Position numbers and translations under genes: made by a program. The notes under the pieces are model-generated. The model ran no database searches, was not told the DNA's origin, and saw nothing but the letters and a program-made list of their open reading frames with translations. This document shows positions 38,896 through 49,719 of a stretch of DNA of 64,000 nt, one piece after another; the stretch's first letter is position 1, and every line of letters begins with the position of its first letter. Source of the stretch: Picocystis sp. L7 (lineage: Eukaryota; Chlorophyta; Picocystophyceae; Picocystales; Picocystaceae); contig QXJR01000028.1 of assembly GCA_020975725.1 (NCBI GenBank), positions 248,001-312,000 on the forward strand. Direction: 5' to 3'.

Positions 38896-40498
38896 CGGGT
38901 ACAAACCCTGAGGTTCCTCCAATCGAACCCAGAACCTATCCGGTCGAAGCCCCTTCAGTAAGGATCTTTCAAAGGATAAAACAGGACCCTCCGACCCGGA
39001 CCACGTGGGGAAATCGTGTGCAAGGAGGAGGGATTTCGTGTGTCACTTCCTCCTCGTGGTGGGTGGAGGAATGGATGCACGCCGTGCCTTGCTCCAATAC
39101 CATGGCCAAGCACGACGAACACGAACGCGTCCTTTCGCCTCCAACATCGAGACTTGTCCGGGCAGGCGAGGGTGGAAAACGCAAGCCGGGAGAACGCTCG
39201 AGGAAGCCCTCACGAAAGCACGATCGAAGACACCCCCGCACATTTATTGTCGCCCAAGTGCCGTACCTTCTGGGGTCGGATCGTCCGTCCTCGAATTAAG
39301 GATGATCGGAATCAGCCTGGGCAACGGTGCCCTTTCGTTTGTAGAGTTGCAAACATGGCGCCTGGGAGCATTCCCACAATTTCGATCAAGCATGACATCC
39401 TCCGTTGGAAAGTATCAAGTTCATCGTATTGGCCCAAGCCGTTTGCAGAGAGCGGGTGTGCGTCGAGGAAGGTGCGGGCGTCCGTTAATCGCACGGCCGG
39501 TGCGCACTATGCATGCACCTCGTTGGGCAAGTTGTGTGCTACACCAACAAAACCATCCGGGGTGATTTCCAATCGACAAGGGAGTTGCATCATGAAACTC
39601 ACTAAAAGAATCGTGAAGCAATAGGACCTTGTCCGATTCTTGGCGTGTCGTGAAGGAAGACACTCCATCGAATCCCAACGAAAAGAATAGGCGCAAGCAT
39701 GCTCGTCATTGGACGAGAATCTTGGTTTATCGAAACCAAGACGAGAGGACAAAGAGAACGAACACCAAACGAGATATGGAAGCTTGCTAGGAACCCGACA
39801 ACTCTCAGAACTCCAACGACCACTTAGACCGACCCGCCCTCTCACTCGTTCGCGGGGAGGTTTGTGGCCTCGAAGCTTCATTCGATGTATGAGTATTATA
39901 CGAAACTCTTTCCGCCTACCACCACCACGAGTTCGCCTAATTTTCCGTCCACCCGATGTTCATCCTCGTCTTTCCATGCTTTGTTGTGTTCCTCCGGTCT
40001 TTTACGCATCGACTTCATCCATGCCATTTTTGCCCCCGTGAGTGTTCGCAATCGCTTCCATCCTCCCCTTCTCCGTCCTTCTTCTTCTAGCCACGGTGCC
40101 CCTGTACCACCGGCCTTTTCTTGAACCTATGGAACACCTCGTAGGTGGATGCCCGAGTATAATTGGTGCGTGGAAAGTGCTGATTGATATCGAATGAAGT
40201 CGTTCGAGCGATCGAAATCTCGATTGCCCCTTCAACACCATGTGGGTGCTACTGGAGCGTTCGGTAGTCCTTGCTTAGCTTCGAGACGTCGGTTCTTTAA
40301 GGTTGGAAGTCGAGAAAGTAGGAGGATTATAGAGGAATGCAAGACCAAAGTGCAAATGCTTTGACGTTTACCTTATGGATGGAGTTGTTGTCCATGTTGC
40401 GGTCGGGATTCCTAGCGAAACGGAGATCGGTTACACCCGAGCGTTACGCCTCATAGTTCACCGGTCCTCGCACAAGATGTGAGTAGTTTATGCCGTTG
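38896..40498. other. spacer left of the retrotransposon
   Basis: 1.6 kb. The first few hundred bases are the MRS2 promoter. A minus-strand AATAAA signal at about 39243-39248 hints at the 3' end of a small minus-strand gene; a frame at 39312-39494 lies next to it, but I recognise nothing. From 39600 on the sequence is AT-richer with no coding signal. Confidence 0.35.
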
Positions 40499-40502
40499 GA
40501 GC
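40499..40502. repeat. target-site duplication GAGC (left)
   Basis: GAGC immediately before the left LTR, repeated at 48049-48052 after the right one. Four bases is usual for Ty3/gypsy integrases. Confidence 0.8.
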
Positions 40503-41120
40503 TGTGGCGTCCTGTTGTGGACGGAGGTACAGTCTTCCTCTCGCAAAGGCGACTGATGGCGCACGTGAGAAGGTGGAGGTCGATGGAGCGGAAGTTCAAC
40601 GGCAAGAAGTGGTGGTTTTCATGATCCCTTGAGGGCCCTACATAGCCTCTCATAAGGGGGGAGTGTTTCAGCCTTATCCGCTCGAAGATCCTGCCCAACA
40701 GAATCTTCCGGATGTTTGGATGACCAATCAGAAGGTTAGGACACAGTTTCCCAGCAAGAACCGAGTAGCTGCTGTGTACTTGACCGTACGATCCTTTCGG
40801 GGAGTACCCTCGGGATCGGGGGCACCCCGATCCCGTCCCCAGTCCCTCTCAGTCTTAGTAAAGGTGGGGGACTGCCCCTTCATCGGGGATCGGGGATCCT
40901 TACTGATTGATTGGAAAGGGGGACTGCCCCTTTCCAACTAACCCTTGTGCTGAAGCACCAAAGCAAAGCATGTCTATCCGAGTCTGGGGCCCGTCCAGGG
41001 GCGATCCGGGTCTAACGAGGTAGGGGGTCCCTTACAAGGAGCCCAGATACCAAGGTCGTCTCAGGATCAGGTCTTCGAAGGAGACCTGGCCAAAGGCACC
41101 TTTTCAAAGGGGGCCTTACA
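40503..41120 (-). repeat. 3' LTR of the Ty3/gypsy element
   Basis: 618 bp with TG...CA ends. By eye it is identical base for base to the other LTR at 47431-48048. A purine-rich tract lies directly inside it, as expected for plus-strand priming. Confidence 0.93.
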
Positions 41121-43099
41121 CTCTCCTGGCTTCTGGCAGGTCACTGACATATTAGACTTGATTAAAGTTGTAAACATAGCTGACAGGGTCATAGAGCAGT
41201 GACTGAATTTCTGCTGGAGTGTAGGTTTGTTCGTAACCATCTGTCCATTGGACAACGTAGTTGGCCTTCTGCTTGCGTAGTACTAATCCCTGGTAGTATG
41301 CAGTTTCTGTGTCTGAGATATGAAAGTGGTCTTGTACTACTGCATTGATGAGGTTGGTTGGTCGGCAGGAAGTCGGCCGCTTGCGAACCTGAAAGGGCAG
41401 TTTGGATGATCGCCAGGTGTTGACCAGGATAGGTGCTGGGTGCTGTAAGTAGACTTGTTCTTTATGCTGCCTGACTGCGTCGATATTGGATGAGGTAATC
41501 CCTTGTTCTGGGATGCATCCATTGGCTTCTTCCAGCTGTAAGAACTCATCCAATATATCACTAGTCTCATCCACCCAAAAGTAGGGACATGTTTCCGAAT
41601 TTGTGAGGACCCAGTACCGAACGGCTGCTGCAGGAAACTGGGAGTAATCTCGGAGCAAATAGCGTTTGATTAGCGGCATCTGTTCTGGTTCAGGGTGAGG
41701 TGGTACTGGATCTAGGTTGAGTAGGCGGTGCTGTTCTGGAAAGAGCGTCAAGTCACTATCAACCCAATGCGCTATGCGATCAGCATTGAAGCGGTCGTCA
41801 TATGCGGAGCCAGCAGGTAGTTGCAAACGGTAAGCGCCTTGGCCTAGGCATTCCATGATTGTGAAGGGTCCAACATAATATGGGTCCAGTTTGTTTTTGT
41901 CGGTGGAGTTTTTCAATCCGTATTGCACCTTGACCTGATCCCCTACCTGAAAGGTCCTTGTTGGCCGGTGGTCTCGTAGTTGCGAAAAAGTTTCTGCTTG
42001 CTGTTGCAGGTGACTGAGGATTTCTTTGTATATGCACTGCTGTTGATGTAGGAAGAGTGTCAGTCGATGATCTGGCGTTAGAACCTGTGGTTCATCCGTA
42101 ACTTGCGGAAGTTGCAGATGCCAAGGCAATCGCGAGTGACACCCGTGTATCGCAACAAAAGGCGAAAAGCGTGTGACTGCATGTTCGCTGTCATTGTAAG
42201 CGTGCGCAGCAGCTTGTAAGTAATCATCCCAGTTTCGCTGATCGTCACAAGTAGTTCTCAGTGTTTGTAAGAGGGTGCGGTGTTGTCGTTCAGCCCCTCC
42301 TTGAGACTGTGAATGGTATGGAGTTCCGGTGGAGTGTCGAGTCCCAATGGCAGTGCAGAATGCTTTGAAAAGTTTGCGGTAAGCCGGGCCGTTATCCGTG
42401 TGTATGCACTGAGGAGTATGGTAGCGGTGAACCAGGTTGTCCAGCAGACATTGCGCTTGGCGAAAAGCGCTCCATGATGAGTGTATGGCTATATAAATCG
42501 CAAATTTTGTAAAGCGATCGACAATGGTCAGTACTGCATTGTGCCCTTTAGTGGTCAAGGGCAAGCCTTCGACAGCGTCCAATACTATTGTGTGAAAAGG
42601 GTATGGATAGAATCTTGTTTCTGGGAACATGGGTTGTTGGTTGGTTGTGGTCCCGGGTTTCTGGAGCTGACAAGTAGGGCATTGAGCCACAAAATGCTTG
42701 ATGTGTTGCCGCAAACCTTTCCAGTGAAAGTGTCGGAGAGCTGTGGCGTAGGTACGGGCAGCTCCGAAATGATTACGATCATGAACCAGGTGCAGAAGGT
42801 CTTGTCGAAGGGCATTATCTGCAGGTACATGAACGACCGCAGGTCCTTGGTAGTTGGTAAGTTTGTTTGGTTGGCATGTCTGAAACAATAGTCCATCTGA
42901 GACACGTAGTGTATCAGGAGGAGCTTGCAACATAGCTTGATATTTGGGATCCTGCTGTGCGGCGTCGCGCAATCGCTGCAATATAGACCTTGATGTGGGG
43001 TCGGAAAGTTCGATAGCGTTTTCTGCGGGACTGGTTAGAACGCACACAGTCTTGTCAAGACTGCGGCTAGCTAGCGGTCGAAGCGTCCCTGTGTGGTGT

Positions 43100-43980
43100 T
43101 CTAGGTATGTGCCCAGCAGAAAAGCTATCCATGAAACGGGAAAGGCATTGCCGCACATTCTATGTCTTGCTGCTTCTGTGACTCCCTCAGCTGCAGTGTC
43201 ATTAATTTCCATGCCCACCAGGCGTTCTTTTTCGTTTATGTGAAGGGGGCGTAGCGTGTCCGATGCATCGTATACCCAGGAGGATCTGCTCCTGTCACTA
43301 TGCGAACGGGTAGCTGCCATCAGCGTAGGACATTTAAGTATCGGCGCACGTGAATTGTCCAGAGGTACCCGTGATCCTTCCAGCAAACATTCTTGCCAAG
43401 TAAGCGGTAAGTCTGTTCGGTGAGTAATTGGTTTTCCAGTGGGGAGAGATGTCCAACAGTAACGCATGCGTTTCTGTGGGCAGTACTCAGCAAGATTATG
43501 TAATGTGGGGTCCCCAAACAGTAGGGATACGTCTTGGAAGTCTTGTTGCAAGTGAGCTGCAAAAGGAGTGCATTCGATGATGAAATCCGGGCGATTGGCT
43601 CGTTCGTAAATCTGATGCACAACTGTAAACAACTCTCGTGGGTCTCGGAGACCCTGGCTGGGGTAGTCCTGGGAGTTATTAGCTCTGGAGAACGGTTGGC
43701 ACGGAACGCCAGCGATTAGCAGGTTCACTTTTGGTAGCTTGCGCCGATGTGCTAAATGGCGCACATCGTTGCCGTAACGAAATATATCTGTTCGAAGGAA
43801 CATGCCTGGCCTGTCCAGATTAACATCTGCAAATACCCGACGGATTACGCTGCGAGCACTGGGGTCCGTTTCAACGGCGATATAATCAACCTGCATGGGG
43901 CAGGATGCTGGTAATAGATTCCATAGGGCGCGTAGAACTGTGCCCATGCCGGCACAAAGATCCAGGATGCAGATGACAGG
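43100..43980 (-). other. cytosine-C5 DNA methyltransferase domain inside pol
   Basis: About 290 residues between RNase H and integrase. C5-methyltransferase motifs appear in the normal order: motif I ILDLCAGMGTV (AdoMet binding), motif II-like AVETDPSA, motif IV IAGVPCQPFSRAN with the catalytic Cys, a motif VI region (DFIIE), motif VIII near QKRMRY, and motif X with MCGNAFP. The spacing between IV and X is compact, and there are no chromatin-reading domains. It resembles bacterial-type Dcm or small eukaryotic DNMT catalytic cores more than DNMT1. It is embedded in the pol frame, not a separate gene. Confidence 0.9.
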
Positions 43981-46130
43981 GCTGTCACTGGTTGTTCCTT
44001 GCTTGGATAGGTAATCGGCCGTGATGTTTTCTGGACCTGGACGGTATACGACCTGGAATGGAGCGAAGTATGCGAGCTTTGCTACCCATCGTTGGTCTCT
44101 AGGACTAAGTTGTTCTGATGATTTGGTCTGTAGGTATGCACTTGCGTTGTTGTCGGTAACAACCGTGAACAGTTGGCCAAACAAGAGATGTCGCCAATGT
44201 TGTAATGCATATACAATGGCACAAGTCTCCTTTTCTGCAGGATGATAGTTGCGTTGTGCGGCATTAAATTTCTTCGACCAGAATTCCACTGGTTTCCACT
44301 GCCCGTCTGGGATCTGTTGTAATAGAACGGCTCCCATGCCCAGGTTTGAAGCATCAGTTTCGATGCGGATGAGCCTGTCTTCATCAAAGAGTTGCAGGAT
44401 GGGTCTAGATGTAAGCATGTGTACTAACTGATCAAAAGCGATGTCGTGTTGTTGTTTCCAGTAATGTACAAAGTCATGTTTGTATTGCTTCCGTGTAAGT
44501 TCTGTTAACGGAGCAGCGATGTTGGCATAATTCTAGACAAATCGCATATAAAACTGGCACAAGCCTAGAAAGGCAAGGTTCTGCTTGTGGGTGACTGGCT
44601 TTGTAAAGCTTTGAATGCGCTGAACCAGGTGGTCGGCGCAGGACAGCTGGCCGTCGTGGATCTGGAAACCAACCCATTCAAGGGTCTGATGAAAGAAGTG
44701 GCATTTCGACTTCTTCAGTTTAATGTCATTCTGCAGACACAATTGGAAGAACTGCTCCAAATGTTGAAAGTGAGACTCATGGTCCACGGAATGGATGAGA
44801 ATGTCATCCATATAAACTTTCAAGAACGGATGGGCTCCAAAAATGCGATTCATCATCCTTTGGAAGGCTGCTGGAGCATTGGCAAGGCCCATAGGCATTA
44901 CACGCCATATGTAACTACCAAATGGGGTAACCACCGCTGTTTTGTCTATGTCCTCAGGGTCCATAGTCAACTGATGGAACCCATCAAGCGCATCGACAGA
45001 GGAGAACAGATGAGATCCTTGCAAATTTTGCAGATGATCATCGATGCGAGGTAGGGGATACCTATCTTTGACTGTGGCTGCATTCAGCAGTCGGTAATCA
45101 AAGACAACTCGCCACCCCCCATCCTTCTTAGGTATAAGCAAGACGGGGGCGCCCCAGCTCGATCCTGCGCAGATATCCATTTTTCCGGCATCCACATACT
45201 CAGCAAGGAGTTCGCGCAACGCCTGTTGTTGGTGGGGCGATAACCTGTAATAGTTCCGGTGAACCGGCTGCGTTCCTTCCTTGAGCGCAATTTTGAAGGA
45301 CTCTCCAGGTATCCTTTCTTTTGGTATGCTCGTACGTTTCTCAAAGCAGGCATTATACCTGTCCAGCAAGCAGTCCAGTCGTTGTTGTTGTCCATCTGTA
45401 AGAGTGAGCGCGTCGGTAAGTTTACTGCGGAAGGTAGAGAAGTCTTGTTCCTCAGCCGATAATTCTTGGGAGGTGTCCACAGGTTGTACCATTAAGAAGA
45501 GGCAGTCTGGAGACTGTATGGCTCTGTTTACCTCTGATGGCGGTACGATCAGGTCCAATTTGCGCGAAGTCAAGAAATCTGCATCTCCCTGGATGGCATG
45601 GGTGATGCCGCAGGAGTCCTGTAATTCCATCAATTTGTCTTGCCAGCGAATGTTGCATAAGTAGGCTTGACAGAAGTCGGCCCCGAGAATACAATCGAAA
45701 GATTCGATGGGTGCGACTCCAAAGGTATGCCAGACTTGGAAACTGTCCATTTGTAATAGGACGGATAAGACCTGGGCTCGGTGTTCTGTAGTACCTACAG
45801 CCAGGTTGAAATTGAAGTACTTGTTTGTTGTATTCCAATATCGCTGATGAGGGTCATGTTTTTGCAGCCTGTTGTACAATCCAAGGCTGATAAAAGAGTT
45901 GCTGGCGAGCGTGTCCAGGTAGGCCTGTGTACGCAGTTGGGGGTCCTTGCTGGACCCTAGGTAACAGCATGCTGTGAGGAATTCACAGCGTGGTCGAGGA
46001 TTGGAGGATGCCCGCAGTGTAACCACTGTGCCTGGGTAAAGGTTGACAACTGCTTGTTCCAAGGAAGAAGGTTCTGTGGGCTCCTCTCCCGGCTTCGTCC
46101 CGACAGCCTCGTCCGTCGGGGGAAGCCTGC

Positions 46131-47408
46131 TCAGTTTTTTGGTATCATTGGGGATGTGTGACGGCAGCGCTTAGCGTCATGGCCGTAACGCCGACACCTG
46201 GGACACAAAGAGTTGGCCCGGCATTGGCCCATTTGTTCTGCAGTGAGCTTAGCTCCCAGCGGCAGCGCACGAAGTTGTGTCTGCACCTGTACGATACGGC
46301 GTTGTTGCTCGGCCGATAATTCAGCAAAGCGCTTGAAGGAACGGGCGTTGGGAGGTTGCCCGGCGCTATCGATTTCGCCGGCCCCAGGGAGAGCATTGAC
46401 AACTGTCTCCCTTGGATGGCGCGTAGGCGTTCGCGCAGTGACTTTTTGCTGACGGATCATGTTTCTTGATGCAATGGTGTTTTGCGACTCGATCCGTAAG
46501 GCTGCTGCTGCTATCCCCCAGGGTGTTATGTCCGGTGTTTGTCCCAGTTCCACCAAGAGCTGGAAACGATGCTCCACTTGATTCCCCAGGCTGTAAGGCA
46601 GTCCAGTGCGTAACTTTGTGGCGATGTCATTTTCCGTGATAGCCACACAAGTGGGATCAGAGCTCATATTCACCACAAAGCTTAATAAGAGCAAGCGATT
46701 CAAAAACTGAACGACGCTCTCGCTGTCCGTACGCATACGTGCTCGCTGGAACTCTTTCCAGGCATCGGGGCCGGGGTCCCTTCGTTGGAAGGTGTCCTTG
46801 AGGACGGCGTAGAGAGCCGGAAGGTCTTGTACTCGGTTGCCATCAGCCATGATGATGTTGTCCATCATGATACGGGCTGTTCCTGTCAAGGTTTGAAGTG
46901 CCAAGACTACTTGTTGGGTTGGTTGGGTGGCGTAACTTTGAACCCAGCAAGATACCTCACGGTACCAATGGGTCAAAGCATATGGCTCCGTGGCCACCTC
47001 GATACCGGAGAAGCTCTTGGGTTTGTTGAGCGTGACTCCTTGGAGTCGTTGCGATGCGCCCATGGTTTGGTACATACTTGTAAGTGAAAGGAGCCCATGC
47101 TCGGTGTATGGGAGGGCAGGAGGTGGCTTTTGAGCCATAGTCTCTTCAGCACTCTTTGGCTTGAGGATTACTTGGACGTCCTCTTCGCTCTTCTCTCCGC
47201 TCTCTTCGCTCTTGTTTTCGGACTCGTGGGCCGGGTCCGGATCTTCCTCTCGGGGGAGAGACGTTTGCAAACGTTGGAGCTCCCCTTCGAGAGCTTGATA
47301 ACGAGCTTGTAGCTCGGCTCTTGCTTCTTGTTCCCTTTCCAACTCGTCCCTCATGCCTTGGAGGCGAGTGAGAGTCCTCAAGGGAAGACCGTCTTCTTGG
47401 TCGCTCAT
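46131..47408 (-). other. gag region of the Ty3/gypsy element
   Basis: About 425 residues beginning MSDQEDGLPL. An N-terminal coiled coil and acidic stretch is followed by the capsid-like domain (ALTHWYREVSCWVQSY, WKEFQRARMR, VVQFLNRL) and a C-terminal zinc knuckle CPRCRRYGHDAKRCRH (C-x2-C-x4-H-x4-C). It is a separate frame from pol, as in many family members. Confidence 0.85.
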
Positions 47409-47430
47409 GCGAGAAGAATTGCTTCGACAA

Positions 47431-48048
47431 TGTGGCGTCCTGTTGTGGACGGAGGTACAGTCTTCCTCTCGCAAAGGCGACTGATGGCGCACGTGAGAAG
47501 GTGGAGGTCGATGGAGCGGAAGTTCAACGGCAAGAAGTGGTGGTTTTCATGATCCCTTGAGGGCCCTACATAGCCTCTCATAAGGGGGGAGTGTTTCAGC
47601 CTTATCCGCTCGAAGATCCTGCCCAACAGAATCTTCCGGATGTTTGGATGACCAATCAGAAGGTTAGGACACAGTTTCCCAGCAAGAACCGAGTAGCTGC
47701 TGTGTACTTGACCGTACGATCCTTTCGGGGAGTACCCTCGGGATCGGGGGCACCCCGATCCCGTCCCCAGTCCCTCTCAGTCTTAGTAAAGGTGGGGGAC
47801 TGCCCCTTCATCGGGGATCGGGGATCCTTACTGATTGATTGGAAAGGGGGACTGCCCCTTTCCAACTAACCCTTGTGCTGAAGCACCAAAGCAAAGCATG
47901 TCTATCCGAGTCTGGGGCCCGTCCAGGGGCGATCCGGGTCTAACGAGGTAGGGGGTCCCTTACAAGGAGCCCAGATACCAAGGTCGTCTCAGGATCAGGT
48001 CTTCGAAGGAGACCTGGCCAAAGGCACCTTTTCAAAGGGGGCCTTACA
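47431..48048 (-). repeat. 5' LTR of the Ty3/gypsy element
   Basis: 618 bp, same sequence as 40503-41120. No standard primer-binding site starting with TGG is evident directly inside it. Confidence 0.93.
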
Positions 48049-48756
48049 GAGCAAAAGGCAAATATCAACAGAGAGGATCGTCAACCGCCGCCAATGGACG
48101 CGCACGCTCTGTCCTCACAAGAATGCGCTCCTCTTGCATCCGCTACAACCCCGTGGTTTTACAAGAGCTTGATTCGATTGGATCCATTGAAAGCCCGCCA
48201 GGACGGGTTCTTGACCACTGCTTTACAATGGGATGGATACCGCAGATGAACGGTACCTTTTTGTACCGTTGACCTTGCTCCGGCACTATGCGGTGCAAGC
48301 TTTAGGTTCAATGTACCCGTTTGTCCTCGCATGTCCGAAAACCTGTCGAACTCCCACATCGTGCCCATCGATCATGGCTTGGATCCAAGCGAATGGCCGC
48401 TAGCGGTGGAGCATGTCTAATTTCGCATCTTCCTGCCGTGGTCCATCTAGTTTGTCCCTTGAAGGAAAACCAGCAGATGGAAGCATGATCCTCCTTTTCG
48501 ACATTTTCTCGTCTTGTGGGTTTCGAATCCTCGCACTTCCACTCCTTGAAGCTGTCCATGGACCTGTTCGTTCCTTGCACGCCAGCATGGATTTCCCTCC
48601 CTGTGGTGAGGGATTGTTTCTTCTGTTCTCTCGATCCTTCGGGTTCGGTCCAGCTCATGGGAAGGAAAGGTCCAACTTGAATCGACTCTGCAGTCGACGA
48701 GGTGCGCGCACCTTCGAGGCAGCGGCACGAGGTGGATTGCGACGCGCGTTTGGATC
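48049..48756. other. spacer between retrotransposon and MinC-like gene
   Basis: Begins with the right GAGC duplication. It should hold the MinC-like promoter and perhaps a first exon with a transit peptide: a plus frame at 48413-48769 has an Arg/Ala-rich end (RGARTFEAAARGGLRRAFGS) that would suit one, but no splice can be confirmed. Confidence 0.35.
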
Positions 48757-49719
48757 ATGCGGTCGGTGAAAGCGGGATGGACGGGCAAGGGAAGGTGGAG
48801 GAACAGGAGGCCTGGTGCAGGGATCTGGAAGGACGGATCCGAACCTGAACGCGACATCCTTCCCATGCCGACACCGAAGAAGCGGAACCGCCAAGCCGAC
48901 GATCCACCTGCTGGAAAACCCAAGCGAGGAGAAGCACTGTACCTGAAAGGTACCGTGCGAGGTGGACAAGTGATCAAACACCATGGAACGGTGATCGTGG
49001 TGGGAGATGTCAACAAGGAAGCCGCCGTCGTGGCGGGAAAAGACGTCGTCGTGTGGGGAGCGCTCCGTGGAGAAGCGCACGCAGGATGTCAAGGAGACGA
49101 ACCCGAAGCCACCATATTGGCCTTGGAAATGAATCCCACGCACCTGAAGATCGGAAACGCCACCGCCATCGGACCTGGTGGTGCACCAGTAGACTATCCA
49201 GAAGTAGCCAGCCTCTCGGAGGAAGGTGCAATTCAAATCCAACCAGCGGGTCGATTAGGAGCGGAAAAAGCTGGCATCCAAAACACAGGCGCTGCACGAA
49301 CCAATCGAAAGGGATGGGAAAACACCAGCTTCAGTGCTGCAGGGAAAGCCGCACTGTTCACGGGAGCCTACATTGGTGCAGTGGGCCTTGCGCTAATGAT
49401 CGCTCCGGTCACGTGCTTCGGAGCATTGTTTGATGCACGTGTGATCTCTGCAGGTTGGATCCGGGTCTTTGGTGTGTTGTGCACGCTGTTTGGACTCTAT
49501 TACAGTGGCACAGCAGTGGGGGAGCGAGTCGGGGCTGGGGCAAGGAGCTTCTATGTGTCCACCGTGGTCGGACGTTATTTCCTCTTTGTTTCTTTTTTGG
49601 TGATGGTGTGGCTCCGAAAGATCGAGCCCAACTTGCTTATTCTCGGATTTATCAACCTTGCATCGGCCACCTCCATGCTCACCGCGCTGCGTCGTCCAGC
49701 AACCGGTCAGGATAGATAA
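48757..49719 (+). CDS. MinC C-terminal domain fused to a four-helix membrane domain
   Basis: 320 residues from the ATG at 48757 (another ATG at 48865). Residues about 58-165 are the MinC C-terminal beta-helix: LYLKGTVRGGQVIKHHGTVIVVGDVNKEAAVVAGKDVVVWGALRGEAHAGCQGD, then ATILALEMNPTHLKIGN; the GDVN, G(D)VVVWG.L.G.AHAG and L.P..L.I segments are diagnostic. MinC's N-terminal FtsZ-inhibitory domain is absent. Residues about 193-310 carry four hydrophobic helices (FTGAYIGAVGLALMIAPV, VFGVLCTLFGLYYSG, YFLFVSFLVMVWL, LLILGFINLASATSML). The C-domain of MinC dimerises and binds MinD, so the protein probably acts in plastid division at a membrane. The 5' end may extend into another exon. Confidence 0.85.
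   Translation: MRSVKAGWTGKGRWRNRRPGAGIWKDGSEPERDILPMPTPKKRNRQADDPPAGKPKRGEALYLKGTVRGGQVIKHHGTVIVVGDVNKEAAVVAGKDVVVWGALRGEAHAGCQGDEPEATILALEMNPTHLKIGNATAIGPGGAPVDYPEVASLSEEGAIQIQPAGRLGAEKAGIQNTGAARTNRKGWENTSFSAAGKAALFTGAYIGAVGLALMIAPVTCFGALFDARVISAGWIRVFGVLCTLFGLYYSGTAVGERVGAGARSFYVSTVVGRYFLFVSFLVMVWLRKIEPNLLILGFINLASATSMLTALRRPATGQDR

Larger units (their letters stand above)
40503..48048 (-). mobile_element. Ty3/gypsy LTR retrotransposon carrying a cytosine-C5 DNA methyltransferase
   Basis: 7546 bp, read on the minus strand. Order: 5' LTR (47431-48048), gag with a CCHC zinc knuckle (about 46131-47408), then a pol region (about 41152-46062) with aspartic protease, reverse transcriptase of YMDD type, RNase H, a DNA cytosine methyltransferase (about 43100-43980), integrase with H2C2 zinc finger and DDE core, a C-terminal chromo-like segment, and the 3' LTR. 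The position of integrase after reverse transcriptase and RNase H places it in Ty3/gypsy. LTRs look identical over 618 bp and the GAGC target duplication is perfect, so the insertion is very young. It looks almost whole, with about one break in pol. Methyltransferase capture by retrotransposons has been reported in dinoflagellates and in the charophyte Klebsormidium. Confidence 0.95.
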
